DNA from: DASRWT01 sp963748485
Lineage (GTDB): Bacteria > Methylomirabilota > Methylomirabilia > Rokubacteriales > CSP1-6
Assembly: GCA_963748485.1 (NCBI GenBank)
Contig: CAVVJF010000012.1
Span: 1 to 64,000, forward strand
Direction of reading: 5' to 3'
Length of the DNA: 64,000 nt
A program made the translations under genes and the position numbers. The first letter of the stretch is position 1, and the number at the start of each line of letters is the position of its first letter. This document shows, in pieces, positions 1-8,013 of this stretch. The notes beneath the pieces are model-generated. The model was given only the letters and a program-made list of their open reading frames with translations. It was not told the DNA's origin and made no database searches.

Positions 1-371
1 CCCCGCGTGTAGGCGCCGGTGAGCAGGTTCTCCTCCACGCTCAGGTGCTCGAAGACGTGGCGGCCCTCCATCACCTGGACCACGCCGCGGCGCACGATCT
101 CGGCGGGGTCGAGACGGTGGATGGGACGGCCCAGGAACTCGATGCCCCCCTTGGTGACGTCGCCCCGCTCCGTTCGCAGGAGCCCGGAGATCGCCTTGAG
201 GGTCGTGCTCTTGCCCGCGCCGTTGGCCCCGAGGAGGGCGACGATGCCCCCCTCGGGAACCTCCAGCGATACCCCCTTCAACACGAGGATCACGTGGTCG
301 TAGATCACCTCGACGTTGCTGACCGTCACCAGGGGCGCGGCCGTCTCGGACAGGGGGCGGGCGACGCTCAT
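1..371 (-). CDS. livF: Branched-chain amino acid ABC transporter ATP-binding protein LivF, 3' part cut by window edge
   Basis: N-terminal 123 residues of a LivF-type ATPase; the gene runs off the left edge. It begins at an ATG complementary to 369-371. Walker A (GANGAGKS) lies at residues 48-55 and a VMEGRHVF block, typical of LivF where LivG has a FQ-type Q-loop, follows near residue 104. Signature motif and Walker B lie outside the window. It would energise the LivH/LivM channel at the inner membrane. It is the last visible gene of the operon ligase-livG-livH-livM-binding protein-livF, 9 bp after the binding-protein stop. Family assignment is firm; the substrate (amino acid, amide or aromatic acid) cannot be told from the ATPase. 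Confidence 0.9.
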   Translation of the reverse strand, partial: MSVARPLSETAAPLVTVSNVEVIYDHVILVLKGVSLEVPEGGIVALLGANGAGKSTTLKAISGLLRTERGDVTKGGIEFLGRPIHRLDPAEIVRRGVVQVMEGRHVFEHLSVEENLLTGAYTR

Positions 372-380
372 CGCGGCGTC

Positions 381-1703
381 CTATTTCTCCTTGGCGCAGT
401 CCCGCATGGTGTAGTTGAGCTTCTTCGCCTCCACAATGGCGGCCTCCTCGAGCTTGGGCCGCACCACGTCGCGCATCGGCGCCACCCAGTCGGAGACGAG
501 GCTCCACTTCTTGCCGTCCCACTGCTGGATGAGCACGGGGCCGTTCCCCTCGTGATCGTCGCACGTCACCTTCACCGCGTGGGTGAAGCCCTTCATCCCC
601 AGTTGCTCCAGGCGCTGATCGGTGAGGTTGAGGTTCTCGAAGCCCCAGCGCACTTCCTCGGCGGTCACCGACTTGTTGCCGTACTTGCCCATGGCGGTGC
701 GGATGGCCTCCGCCGCGTACATGGCGTTGACGACGCCGCGATTGTAGAGGGGCTCGCCCATCGCCTCCTTCTTGCCCGCGCCCTTGCCCTTGTCGTACAC
801 GTGCTTGACGATGTCGGCGTGGACCCGGAAGTTGTTGCCGGGGGCGTGGAAGGTGGCGCCCTTGTAGCCCTTGGCGCCGTCGCCGGCGGGCACCACGTCG
901 GAGTCGTTGGCCGACCACCAGTTGCCGATCAGACGGTCCATCTTGTAGCCGATGGCGGCGGCTTCCTTCACCGCCACCTGGTTCATCACGCCCCAGCCGG
1001 ACATGAAGATCCAGTCCGGATTGAGCCGCCGCACCTGGAGCCACGTCGACTTCTGCTCCTGGCCGGGGTGGTCCACCGCGAGGAGGGTGAGCTCGAAGCC
1101 GTACTTCCGCGCGAGCTCCTCGAGGGTGGGATTGGCTTCCTTGCCGTAGGGGCTGTTGTGGAAGATGTGGGCGATCTTCTTGCCCTTCAGCTTCTCGAGC
1201 CCGCCCTCCTGGGTGCCGATGTAGCGCACCACCGCGGAGGCCTGGCTCCAGTAGGTGGTGGGGAAGCCGAACACCCAGGGGAACCAGCGCCCGTCGGCGG
1301 CGGCGGTCATTCCGTAGCCCATGGAGAAGACCACCACCTTGTCCACCGGGGCCTTGGGGATCAGCTGGTAGGTGATGCCGGTCGAGTAGGGATTCACCAG
1401 CACGGGGTTCTTCGCCTTCAGCCGCTCGTAGCACTCCACGCCCTGCTTGGTGTCGTACTGGGTCTCGCACTCTTCCCAGGCGATCTTCACGCCGTTGATG
1501 CCGCCGTCCCGCTCGTTGACCAGGTTGAAGTAGTCGACGAAGCCGTTGGCGATGGGAATGCCGCTGGGCGCGTAGGGACCGGTCCGGTAGACGAGGAGCG
1601 GGATGAAGACGCTCCCGCCGCCCTGGGCGAGCGCGGACAGCGCGAGCGGCCCGGCCGCGACGGCGAGGGCGACGAGGACGACGAGCCATGCTTTCAGCTT
1701 CAT
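381..1703 (-). CDS. Branched-chain amino acid-type ABC transporter substrate-binding protein
   Basis: A 440-residue periplasmic binding protein of the LivJ/LivK (Peripla_BP_6) family. It starts with a clear signal peptide: MKLK, a hydrophobic stretch to about residue 25 and an ALSALA cleavage site at about 26. The mature part begins with the usual strand carrying the GPYAPSGIPIANG region. It would capture the ligand for LivHM. Its length is at the long end for the family. Genes lie on both sides in the order livM, this gene, livF with gaps of 13 and 9 bp, so co-transcription is expected. Because the operon is headed by a fatty-acyl-CoA ligase, the ligand may be an organic or aromatic acid and not an amino acid; that is inference. 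Confidence 0.9.
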   Translation of the reverse strand: MKLKAWLVVLVALAVAAGPLALSALAQGGGSVFIPLLVYRTGPYAPSGIPIANGFVDYFNLVNERDGGINGVKIAWEECETQYDTKQGVECYERLKAKNPVLVNPYSTGITYQLIPKAPVDKVVVFSMGYGMTAAADGRWFPWVFGFPTTYWSQASAVVRYIGTQEGGLEKLKGKKIAHIFHNSPYGKEANPTLEELARKYGFELTLLAVDHPGQEQKSTWLQVRRLNPDWIFMSGWGVMNQVAVKEAAAIGYKMDRLIGNWWSANDSDVVPAGDGAKGYKGATFHAPGNNFRVHADIVKHVYDKGKGAGKKEAMGEPLYNRGVVNAMYAAEAIRTAMGKYGNKSVTAEEVRWGFENLNLTDQRLEQLGMKGFTHAVKVTCDDHEGNGPVLIQQWDGKKWSLVSDWVAPMRDVVRPKLEEAAIVEAKKLNYTMRDCAKEK

Positions 1704-1716
1704 GAGACCCTCCGGG

Positions 1717-2793
1717 TTAGTGAGGAAACGGCCACAGGCGGAGCTTCTCCTTCGTGATCTGCCAGAGCCGCGCGAGCCCGTGCGGCTCCACGACCAGGAA
1801 GAAGAGGATGAGGCCGCCGAAGATCATCAGCTCGATCTGCTTCAGGAGCGCCACCGGCAGGCTGAAGCCCAGCGTGTGGGGCGCGTTGGTAAGGAAGATG
1901 GGCACCATGACGATGAAGGCGGCGCCCAGGAAGGAGCCGAGGATACTCCCCAGCCCCCCGATGATCACCATGAACAGCACGAGGAACGACAGGTTGATGT
2001 CGAAGGCCAAAGTCTCCGCGCTCCCGAGGTAGAGGAACACGTATGCCGCCCCCGCCACCCCGCAGTAGTAGGATGAGATCCCGAAGGCGAGGAGCTTGGT
2101 CCGGAGCGGCCGCACCCCGATGATCTCGGCGGCGATGTCGCGGTCGCGGATGGCCATCCACGAGCGCCCCACGCGGCCCCGCACGAGGTTCTTGGCGAGG
2201 AGGGCGAACACCACCGCGATGCCGAGGGCGACCACATAGCGCGCCTCAGGGGTGGCCTCGGGACCGGTGACCATGAGGCCGAACACGGTCCGGGGCGGCG
2301 CGGTGATGGTGCCGGACGGCGCGTAGTTCGAGAACCACGCGACCTTGTTGAAGAGCCAGATGAGGAAGAACTGGGCGGCGAGCGTGGCGACGGCCAGGTA
2401 GAAGCCCTTGATGCGAAGCGACGGGAGGCCGAAGGCGAGGCCCACCGCGGCGGCGAAGAGCCCGGCGGCGAGGAAGACGATCAGGATATTGACGCCGGGG
2501 AACACGCTGGTGAGCTTGAAGGCCGCATAGCCCCCCACCGCCATGAAGCCGCCGGTGCCCAGCGAGAGCTGGCCCGCGTAGCCGGTGAGGATGTTCAGCC
2601 CCAGGGCGGCCAGCGCGTAGATCAGGAATGGGATCAGGATGGCCTGCAGCCAGTAGTCGCTGGCGAGCGCGGTCGGTACCACGAAGGCGGCAACGAGCAG
2701 CGCGCCCGCCACCCAGCGGTCCTGGACTACCGGGAAGATGGCCTGGTCGCTCGCGTACGTCGTCTTGAACTGCCCGGCCTCTCTATAGATCAC
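1717..2793 (-). CDS. livM: Branched-chain amino acid-type ABC transporter permease LivM
   Basis: A 358-residue inner-membrane permease with about nine to ten hydrophobic segments and the LivM hallmark regions (GLNILTGYAGQLSLG near residue 85, and a GGLGSILGSFLGAAF block near residue 278). It starts at a GTG (complement of 2791-2793); no nearer ATG gives a full N-terminus. It pairs with LivH to form the channel. The gap to livH upstream is 66 bp, unusually large inside such an operon, and is filled by a copy of the dispersed repeat described separately. Confidence 0.9.
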   Translation of the reverse strand: MIYREAGQFKTTYASDQAIFPVVQDRWVAGALLVAAFVVPTALASDYWLQAILIPFLIYALAALGLNILTGYAGQLSLGTGGFMAVGGYAAFKLTSVFPGVNILIVFLAAGLFAAAVGLAFGLPSLRIKGFYLAVATLAAQFFLIWLFNKVAWFSNYAPSGTITAPPRTVFGLMVTGPEATPEARYVVALGIAVVFALLAKNLVRGRVGRSWMAIRDRDIAAEIIGVRPLRTKLLAFGISSYYCGVAGAAYVFLYLGSAETLAFDINLSFLVLFMVIIGGLGSILGSFLGAAFIVMVPIFLTNAPHTLGFSLPVALLKQIELMIFGGLILFFLVVEPHGLARLWQITKEKLRLWPFPH

Positions 2794-2795
2794 GT

Positions 2796-2858
2796 CGCTC
2801 GCTCCGCTCGCGCAAGCATTCTCAGATTTCGCTCGTCTCGCCTTCGGCTGCGCCTCGC
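2796..2858 (-). repeat. Copy of a dispersed GC-rich repeat between livH and livM
   Basis: On the minus strand this segment carries the blocks GCGAGGCGCAGCCGAAGGCG and CGAGCGGAGCGAGCG. The same blocks in the same order and orientation recur at about 12.75, 54.12 and, more degenerate, 57.19 kb. It sits directly 3' of the livH stop codon, as the other copies sit 3' of, or inside the end of, a minus-strand gene. Function unknown; possibly REP-like. Confidence 0.7.
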
Positions 2859-2859
2859 A

Positions 2860-3798
2860 CTACACACGCTCGATGATTCTTTCGCCGAACAGGCCCTGCG
2901 GCCGGAAGACGAGGAAGACGAGCGCCAGCACGTAGGCGAACCAGTTCTCGATGGCGCCGCCCACCAGCGGCCCCCAGTAGACCTCCCCGAGCTTCTCGCC
3001 GGTCCCGATGATGAGCCCGCCCACGATGGCGCCCGGCACCGAGGTGAAGCCTCCCAGGATGAGGACGGGGAGCGCCTTGAGGGCGATGAGGGAGAGGCTG
3101 AACTGCACGCCACTCTTGGCTCCCCACATCACGCCCGTCGCGATGGCCACCAGCCCCGCCACCGCCCAGACCACCACCCAGATGGTCTTGAGAGGGATGC
3201 CGATGCTCAGCGCGGCCTCGTGGTCGTCGGCGACCGCGCGGAGGGCGCGCCCGATCCGGGTGCGCTGGAAGAACACCGCGAGCACCGCCACCAGGACCGC
3301 CGCGGTGGCCGCCGCCGACATCTCGAGCTTGTTGATGAGGATGCCGGCCACCTTGACCGACTCGTCCGGGATGCCGACGTCGAGCCTCTTCACGTTGGCG
3401 CCCCACAGCATCTCCCCCAGGCCTTCCAGGAAGAAGTTGAGCCCGATGGTGGCCATGAACAGGATGATGGGCGCCTGGTTGACGAGTGGGCGCAGCACCA
3501 CCCGCTCGATGCCGAAGGCGAGGGCGATCATCACGACCACCGTAGCGAGGAGGGCCACCGCCACGTGCAGCCCCTTCTCGATGAGGCCTACCAGGGTCAA
3601 GGCGGCGAAGAGCACCATCACGCCCTGGGCGAAGTTGAAGACGCCGGAGGCCTTGAAGATCAGCACGAAGCCCAGCGCGACGAGCGAGTACATGAGCCCG
3701 GCGGCGATCCCGCCGATCAGCACCTCGGCGAGGAAGGTGGGCGAGCCGGCCATGTCGAGGAAGGGCGCCACGAAGATCGCGTGGAGCACGCTAAGCAT
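2860..3798 (-). CDS. livH: Branched-chain amino acid-type ABC transporter permease LivH
   Basis: A 312-residue permease with about eight membrane segments. The GLMYSLVALGFVLIFKASG region (about residues 34-52) and the FNFAQG motif that follows are LivH signatures, as is the GGFTSVPGAIVGGLIIG block near the C-terminus. The start is ATG at 3798 and overlaps the livG stop by 8 bp, which indicates translational coupling. Its stop is followed at once by the dispersed repeat. It would form the heteromeric channel with LivM. Confidence 0.9.
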   Translation of the reverse strand: MLSVLHAIFVAPFLDMAGSPTFLAEVLIGGIAAGLMYSLVALGFVLIFKASGVFNFAQGVMVLFAALTLVGLIEKGLHVAVALLATVVVMIALAFGIERVVLRPLVNQAPIILFMATIGLNFFLEGLGEMLWGANVKRLDVGIPDESVKVAGILINKLEMSAAATAAVLVAVLAVFFQRTRIGRALRAVADDHEAALSIGIPLKTIWVVVWAVAGLVAIATGVMWGAKSGVQFSLSLIALKALPVLILGGFTSVPGAIVGGLIIGTGEKLGEVYWGPLVGGAIENWFAYVLALVFLVFRPQGLFGERIIERV

Positions 3799-4570
3799 GG
3801 GCCAGCCCGAGGTAGGCGTCGATGACAGCGGGGTTCGCGCGCACCTCGTCGGGGGTCCCGTCGGCGATCTTGCGTCCGTAGTCCAGCGTCACCACGTGGT
3901 CCGAGATGTCCATGACCACGCTCATGTCGTGCTCGATCAGCGCGATGGTGGTGCCGAACTCGTCGTTGACGCCGAGGACGAAGCGGCACATGTCTTCCTT
4001 CTCCTCGACGTTCATCCCGGCCATGGGCTCGTCGAGGAGCAGCAAGGTGGGCTCGGCGGCGAGCGCCCGCGCCAGCTCCACCCGCTTCTGGAGGCCATAG
4101 GGCAGCTGGCCCGCCGGTGTCTTGCGGATGGCCTGGATCTCCAGGAAGTCGATGATGCGCTCCACGAAGGCGCGGTGCTCCAGCTCCTGCCGCTGAGCGG
4201 GGCCCCAGTAGAGCGCCTCCATGAGGAAGCTGCCCTTCATCTTCAGCAGGCGGCCCGTCATGATGTTGTCGAGCACGCTCATGCCCTTGAAGAGGGCCAC
4301 GTTCTGGAAGGTGCGGGCGATGCCGAGGGCGGCCACGTCGTACGGCTTGAGGTGCGTCCGATCCTTGCCCTCGAAGCGGATGTGGCCCTCGTTCGGGTGA
4401 TAGAAGCCGCTGATGACGTTGAGGAGGGTGGTCTTGCCGGCGCCGTTGGGCCCGATGATGGCGGCGACCTCGCCCCGTCCGATGGCGAGGCTCACGCCCT
4501 CGAGCGCCTGCACGGCGCCGAAGCGCACGCTGATCCCGTCGACTTCCAGCAGTGGCGTGCCCGTCTTCAC
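3791..4570 (-). CDS. livG: Branched-chain amino acid-type ABC transporter ATP-binding protein LivG
   Basis: A 259-residue LivG ATPase: Walker A GPNGAGKT at residues 40-47, Q-loop in ARTFQNVALF, the LivG-type signature LPYGLQKRVELARAL in place of LSGGQ, Walker B LLLLDEP and H-loop IEHDM. The frame stays open far upstream through the ligase gene, but homology begins at a GTG (complement of 4568-4570) that overlaps the ligase stop as GTGA, so this start was chosen. Paired with LivF, it powers the importer. Confidence 0.9.
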   Translation of the reverse strand: MKTGTPLLEVDGISVRFGAVQALEGVSLAIGRGEVAAIIGPNGAGKTTLLNVISGFYHPNEGHIRFEGKDRTHLKPYDVAALGIARTFQNVALFKGMSVLDNIMTGRLLKMKGSFLMEALYWGPAQRQELEHRAFVERIIDFLEIQAIRKTPAGQLPYGLQKRVELARALAAEPTLLLLDEPMAGMNVEEKEDMCRFVLGVNDEFGTTIALIEHDMSVVMDISDHVVTLDYGRKIADGTPDEVRANPAVIDAYLGLAHA

Positions 4571-6558
4571 CGCCCCGCTCCCGCCGCCGCGATCTCGGCC
4601 TCCGCGATACGCACGTCCGCCCGCACGGTGCCCACGCGCCCGTCCTCGTAGGTGACCTGGGCCTCCACGTTCACGTGGCCGGCGTCGGAGTAGAGCCCTT
4701 CGATGAGCGCGGCGTACTTCTGGCCGATGAAGCCGCGGCGTACCTTGCGCGTGCGGGTGATCTCCTGGTCGTCCGCGTCCAGCTCCTTGTGGAGGAGGAG
4801 GAACTTCCGGATCTGCGCCCCCGCCAGCTCGCCCTCCCCGGCGAGGCTCCCGTTCACACGGTTCACCGCCTCGCGGATGAGGCCGTACACCTCGGACTTC
4901 TGGGCGAGGTCGGTATAGGAGGTGTAGGCGATGTTGCGGCGCTCCGCCCAGCTCCCCACCGCGGCGAGGTCGATGTTGAGCAGGGACACCACGAAGGGCC
5001 GCCCGTCGCCGACGCACACCGCCTCCTTGATGAACGGCGAGAACTTGAGCTTGTTCTCGAGGTACTTCGGCGCGAAGAGCGTCCCGTTCGAGAGGCGCCC
5101 CACGTCGCGGGCGCGGTCGATGATCTTCAGGTGCCCCTCGCGGTCGATGACGCCGGCGTCGCCGGTGTGCACCCAGCCATCCTCGAGCGTCTGGCGGGTG
5201 GCCTCGGGATTCTTGTAGTAACCGCGGAAGACGCCCGGGCCCCGGAACAGCACCTCGCCCGTGTCCGGGGCGATCCGGACTTCCACGCCGGGGAGCGGCG
5301 TGCCCACGGTGTCGAGCTTCACGTCCCCGTTCTTCTGGATGCAGATGAGCGCGCTCGACTCCGTCATCCCGTAGAGCTGTTTCACGTTGATGCCGAGCGA
5401 GCGGTAGAACTCGAACAGCTCGGGGCCGATGGCCTCGCCCGCGGTATAGGCCACGCGGATGCGGCGCATCCCGAGATTGTCGCGAAGGGGCCCGTAGACG
5501 AGCACCCGGCCGAGCGCGTAGAGCAGGCGGTCGCCGAGGCGGGCGGACCGGTGAGCGAGCCGGGCGCCCTCCACGCGGCGCGCGACGTCCAGGAAGAACC
5601 GCACCATCGCGCGCTTGGGTGCCCAGGCGTCGTCCACCCGGATCATCACCGCGGTGAGGATGTTCTCCCAGATACGGGGTGGCGCGAAGAAGTAGGTCGG
5701 CCCGATCTCCCGGAGGTCCTGGAGCACGGTGGCCGCGCTCTCCGGGCAGTTGGTCGCGAAGCCAGACACCACCGACTGGCCGAAGGAGAACATGTGGTCG
5801 CCCACCCACGCCATGGGCAAATAGGCCACCACCTCATCATCGGCCCCGAGCCCCTCGAAGACGACGGCGCTCCGCGCGGTCGCGATGAGATTGCCGTGCG
5901 TGAGCACGGTGCCCTTGGGCTGACCGGTCGTGCCCGACGTGTAGCAGATGATGGCCACGTCGTCGGCCGTCCCCCGCGCGATCTCCTCGTCGAGCCAGCC
6001 GGGGTGCTCCCGCTCGAACTTCTCGCCGCGCTCCTTCAGCTCGGCCAGGCTCAGCAGGCAGGGCTCGTTGTACTTCCGCATGCCCCGCGGATCGTCGTAG
6101 ACGATGTACTCGAGGCGGGGGCACTGCGCGCGCACGTGCAGGAGCTTGTCCACCTGCTCCTGGTCCTCGACCACCGCGAAGCGCGCCTCCGCGTGGTCCA
6201 CGATGAACTGCATCTCCTTCTCGATCGAGTCCTGGTACAGCGGCACCGGCACGCCGCCGAGCGCCTGGGTCGCGAGCATCGCCCAGTAGAGCGGCGGCCG
6301 ATTGTCGCCGACGATGGCGGTCTTGTCACCGCGGGTGAATCCGAGCGAGGCGAGACCGAGCGCGATCAGGCGCGCCTGCGCGAGATACTCACGCCAGCCG
6401 TACGCCTGCCAGATGCCCAGGCTTTTCTCGCGGATGGCGACCTTGTCGCCCAGGCGGCGCGCGTTCTCGACGACGAGCTTGGGGAAGGTGTCGGTCGCGA
6501 GATTCGCCGCGTCCGGCGGGCGTGCTCCGATCGTAGCGGCGGCCGTCGCGCGCGTCAT
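4567..6558 (-). CDS. Long-chain fatty-acid-type CoA ligase (AMP-binding)
   Basis: A 663-residue adenylate-forming enzyme of the FadD/long-chain acyl-CoA synthetase group. The P-loop-like A3 motif YTSGTTGQPKGTVLTHGN is near residue 208, A5 is seen as YGMTE, and the hinge and A10 lysine region near the C-terminus is present. It converts a free carboxylic acid, ATP and CoA to acyl-CoA. It is the first gene of the Liv operon, immediately after a good promoter, which suggests that the imported substrate is a carboxylic acid activated on entry. Such ligase-plus-Liv operons are known for aromatic acids; the actual substrate is not readable here. Confidence 0.85.
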   Translation of the reverse strand: MTRATAAATIGARPPDAANLATDTFPKLVVENARRLGDKVAIREKSLGIWQAYGWREYLAQARLIALGLASLGFTRGDKTAIVGDNRPPLYWAMLATQALGGVPVPLYQDSIEKEMQFIVDHAEARFAVVEDQEQVDKLLHVRAQCPRLEYIVYDDPRGMRKYNEPCLLSLAELKERGEKFEREHPGWLDEEIARGTADDVAIICYTSGTTGQPKGTVLTHGNLIATARSAVVFEGLGADDEVVAYLPMAWVGDHMFSFGQSVVSGFATNCPESAATVLQDLREIGPTYFFAPPRIWENILTAVMIRVDDAWAPKRAMVRFFLDVARRVEGARLAHRSARLGDRLLYALGRVLVYGPLRDNLGMRRIRVAYTAGEAIGPELFEFYRSLGINVKQLYGMTESSALICIQKNGDVKLDTVGTPLPGVEVRIAPDTGEVLFRGPGVFRGYYKNPEATRQTLEDGWVHTGDAGVIDREGHLKIIDRARDVGRLSNGTLFAPKYLENKLKFSPFIKEAVCVGDGRPFVVSLLNIDLAAVGSWAERRNIAYTSYTDLAQKSEVYGLIREAVNRVNGSLAGEGELAGAQIRKFLLLHKELDADDQEITRTRKVRRGFIGQKYAALIEGLYSDAGHVNVEAQVTYEDGRVGTVRADVRIAEAEIAAAGAGR

Positions 6559-6629
6559 GCGTCTACGCCATTGGAGAGCGTTACCATTCGGTGGGGCGTC
6601 GCGTCAGTAAGAGCCCACGAAGTTGCGAG

Positions 6630-6658
6630 AGTGTAGCCGAGCCCCCTGGGGCTGTCAA
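6630..6658 (-). promoter_or_regulatory. Sigma-70-like promoter of the ligase-liv operon
   Basis: On the minus strand a perfect -35 hexamer TTGACA (6658-6653) is followed by a 17-bp spacer and a -10 TACACT (6635-6630). The ATG of the ligase lies about 70 bp downstream. This is the best consensus promoter seen in the window. The region between the promoter and the start codon (6559-6629) holds no other gene. Confidence 0.65.
6640..6653. promoter_or_regulatory. Inverted repeat inside the promoter spacer, possible operator
   Basis: The promoter spacer contains a perfect inverted repeat AGCCCC-CT-GGGGCT. Its placement between the -35 and -10 elements is typical of a repressor or MerR-type activator site. 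No regulator gene lies next to it, so the protein is unknown, and a GC-rich palindrome in a GC-rich genome may also be chance. Confidence 0.35.
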
Positions 6659-6672
6659 GGGTTTGGCCGGAA

Positions 6673-8007
6673 CTACAAGGGTTTACGAGCCCCCCGACCC
6701 CCCGTGGCTCTGACCAGCCACGCGCGGTCTCGGTCCCAGGGCCGCCGGTCCAGGCGCCGGCGGAGAATCGGCGCCGCCCGGAACCCCAGACCGGCGCGCA
6801 AGTAGGCCTGGATCAGGGTTTCCTCGAAGATGTCGCGCTGAGCGTGGCTGCCCCCCAGCCGTATCACCTCCTCCGCAACGGGCTCGATGAGGCGGATCGC
6901 CCGCTGGTAGTCCCCCGACGCGAACGCCCCGAGCCCCTCGGCGAGGACGGCCACACCTGGCCCGGCGGGCAGGCGCCCGGCGCGGGCGGCCTCGCGGAGG
7001 GCCTCCACCAGCCCCGTCAGGGCCGCCGAGTCGCCGTGCGCGGCATAGGCCAGCGCGCAGTGGATGTCCGCGAACGCGAAGCCCGACCGGGCAAAGGCCT
7101 GGGTCGCGAACTCGCAGACGGGGCTCCAGCGCTCGGCGGGAGCGGGGTCGCCGTAGAGGCCCAGGCGCCACAGGAAGGCGGCCGAGTCGCTGAGCGTGTT
7201 CAACGGCGGCGCCTTCGAGGCCCCGGGCGCGATGCTGTCCTCGTAGACGCGGCGCGCGTGGTCGTCGCGGCCCCGCGCCAGCTCGAAGAGCGCCAGGTGC
7301 CAGGACAGGTGGCAGTGCAGCGTGCCCGCGCGATCGTACGCGGGCAGCCAGCCCTCGAGATAGGCGGCTCCGCCCTCCACATCACCCGTCTCGTAGGCGA
7401 TGTGCGCCAGCCCATGGGCGACATTGGCGCTCCGGGGCTGCCGGGCGCGCGCTTCCTCCATCAGCCGCCGGGCCTCGGCCGGACGCCGCGCCTCGTTGTA
7501 GGCCCAGCCGTGCGCAAAGGGAAACCACCAGTCGCCGGCGTAGTGGCGCGCGAGCGGATCGAGGAGCTCCAGCAGCAAGGCGTTGTGGTCGGGACGGCCG
7601 CTGAACGCGATGAGACCGAAGGCCCCTACCGCCAGCGACAGGACGAGGGCGTCGCGCGGGAATTCGGCCACGTGCGCGCGCACCGCGGCCAGCGCGCCCG
7701 GCGCGGCGGCGTCGAGGAGGGCGCCGATGGCCTCCACGTGTTGGCGCTCCCGCCGCGAGACGCCGCCGGCGAGGCCGCGGGCGCGTGCTCCGGCCGCCCT
7801 GGCCTCGGGGATGCGGCCGCGGATCTGCAGGGCGCGCGCGAGGCCGGCCGCGGCGAGGGCGAAGCCGGGATCGGCCTCGAGCGCCGCTTCGAAGGCGGGC
7901 TCCGCGCCGGGGGTGGCGAGGAGGATGTGGTCCACTCCAGCACGATATGCGTCCACCGCGCGGGCGGAGACGGACGTCAGGAGCAGGCCGTAGCGGTCCT
8001 CGGACAC
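6673..8007 (-). CDS. Tetratricopeptide repeat protein, TTC38-like
   Basis: A 444-residue soluble protein built of degenerate TPR helices. Stretches such as AEARRLMEEARARQP and the HGLAHIAYETGD, CHLSWHLALFELARG and YEDSIAP segments match the layout of the TTC38 family of TPR proteins. There is no signal peptide or membrane segment. Enzymatic function is not known for this family; a scaffold role is likely. It follows tctA by 6 bp and is the last gene of the CoA-transferase/TctABC operon, so it may serve that pathway. The 114 bp after it (6559-6672) contain the ligase promoter. Confidence 0.7.
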   Translation of the reverse strand: MSEDRYGLLLTSVSARAVDAYRAGVDHILLATPGAEPAFEAALEADPGFALAAAGLARALQIRGRIPEARAAGARARGLAGGVSRRERQHVEAIGALLDAAAPGALAAVRAHVAEFPRDALVLSLAVGAFGLIAFSGRPDHNALLLELLDPLARHYAGDWWFPFAHGWAYNEARRPAEARRLMEEARARQPRSANVAHGLAHIAYETGDVEGGAAYLEGWLPAYDRAGTLHCHLSWHLALFELARGRDDHARRVYEDSIAPGASKAPPLNTLSDSAAFLWRLGLYGDPAPAERWSPVCEFATQAFARSGFAFADIHCALAYAAHGDSAALTGLVEALREAARAGRLPAGPGVAVLAEGLGAFASGDYQRAIRLIEPVAEEVIRLGGSHAQRDIFEETLIQAYLRAGLGFRAAPILRRRLDRRPWDRDRAWLVRATGGRGARKPL

Positions 8008-8013
8008 CGCCGG

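Noticed and set aside
45..1757. Long plus-strand open frame opposite the binding-protein gene, and many similar ones (for example 4552-6636, 26928-27716, 58269-59972)
   Set aside because: They are antisense shadows produced by high third-position GC. The predicted proteins are His/Gly/Arg/Val-rich, lack motifs, and lie opposite genes with complete family motifs.
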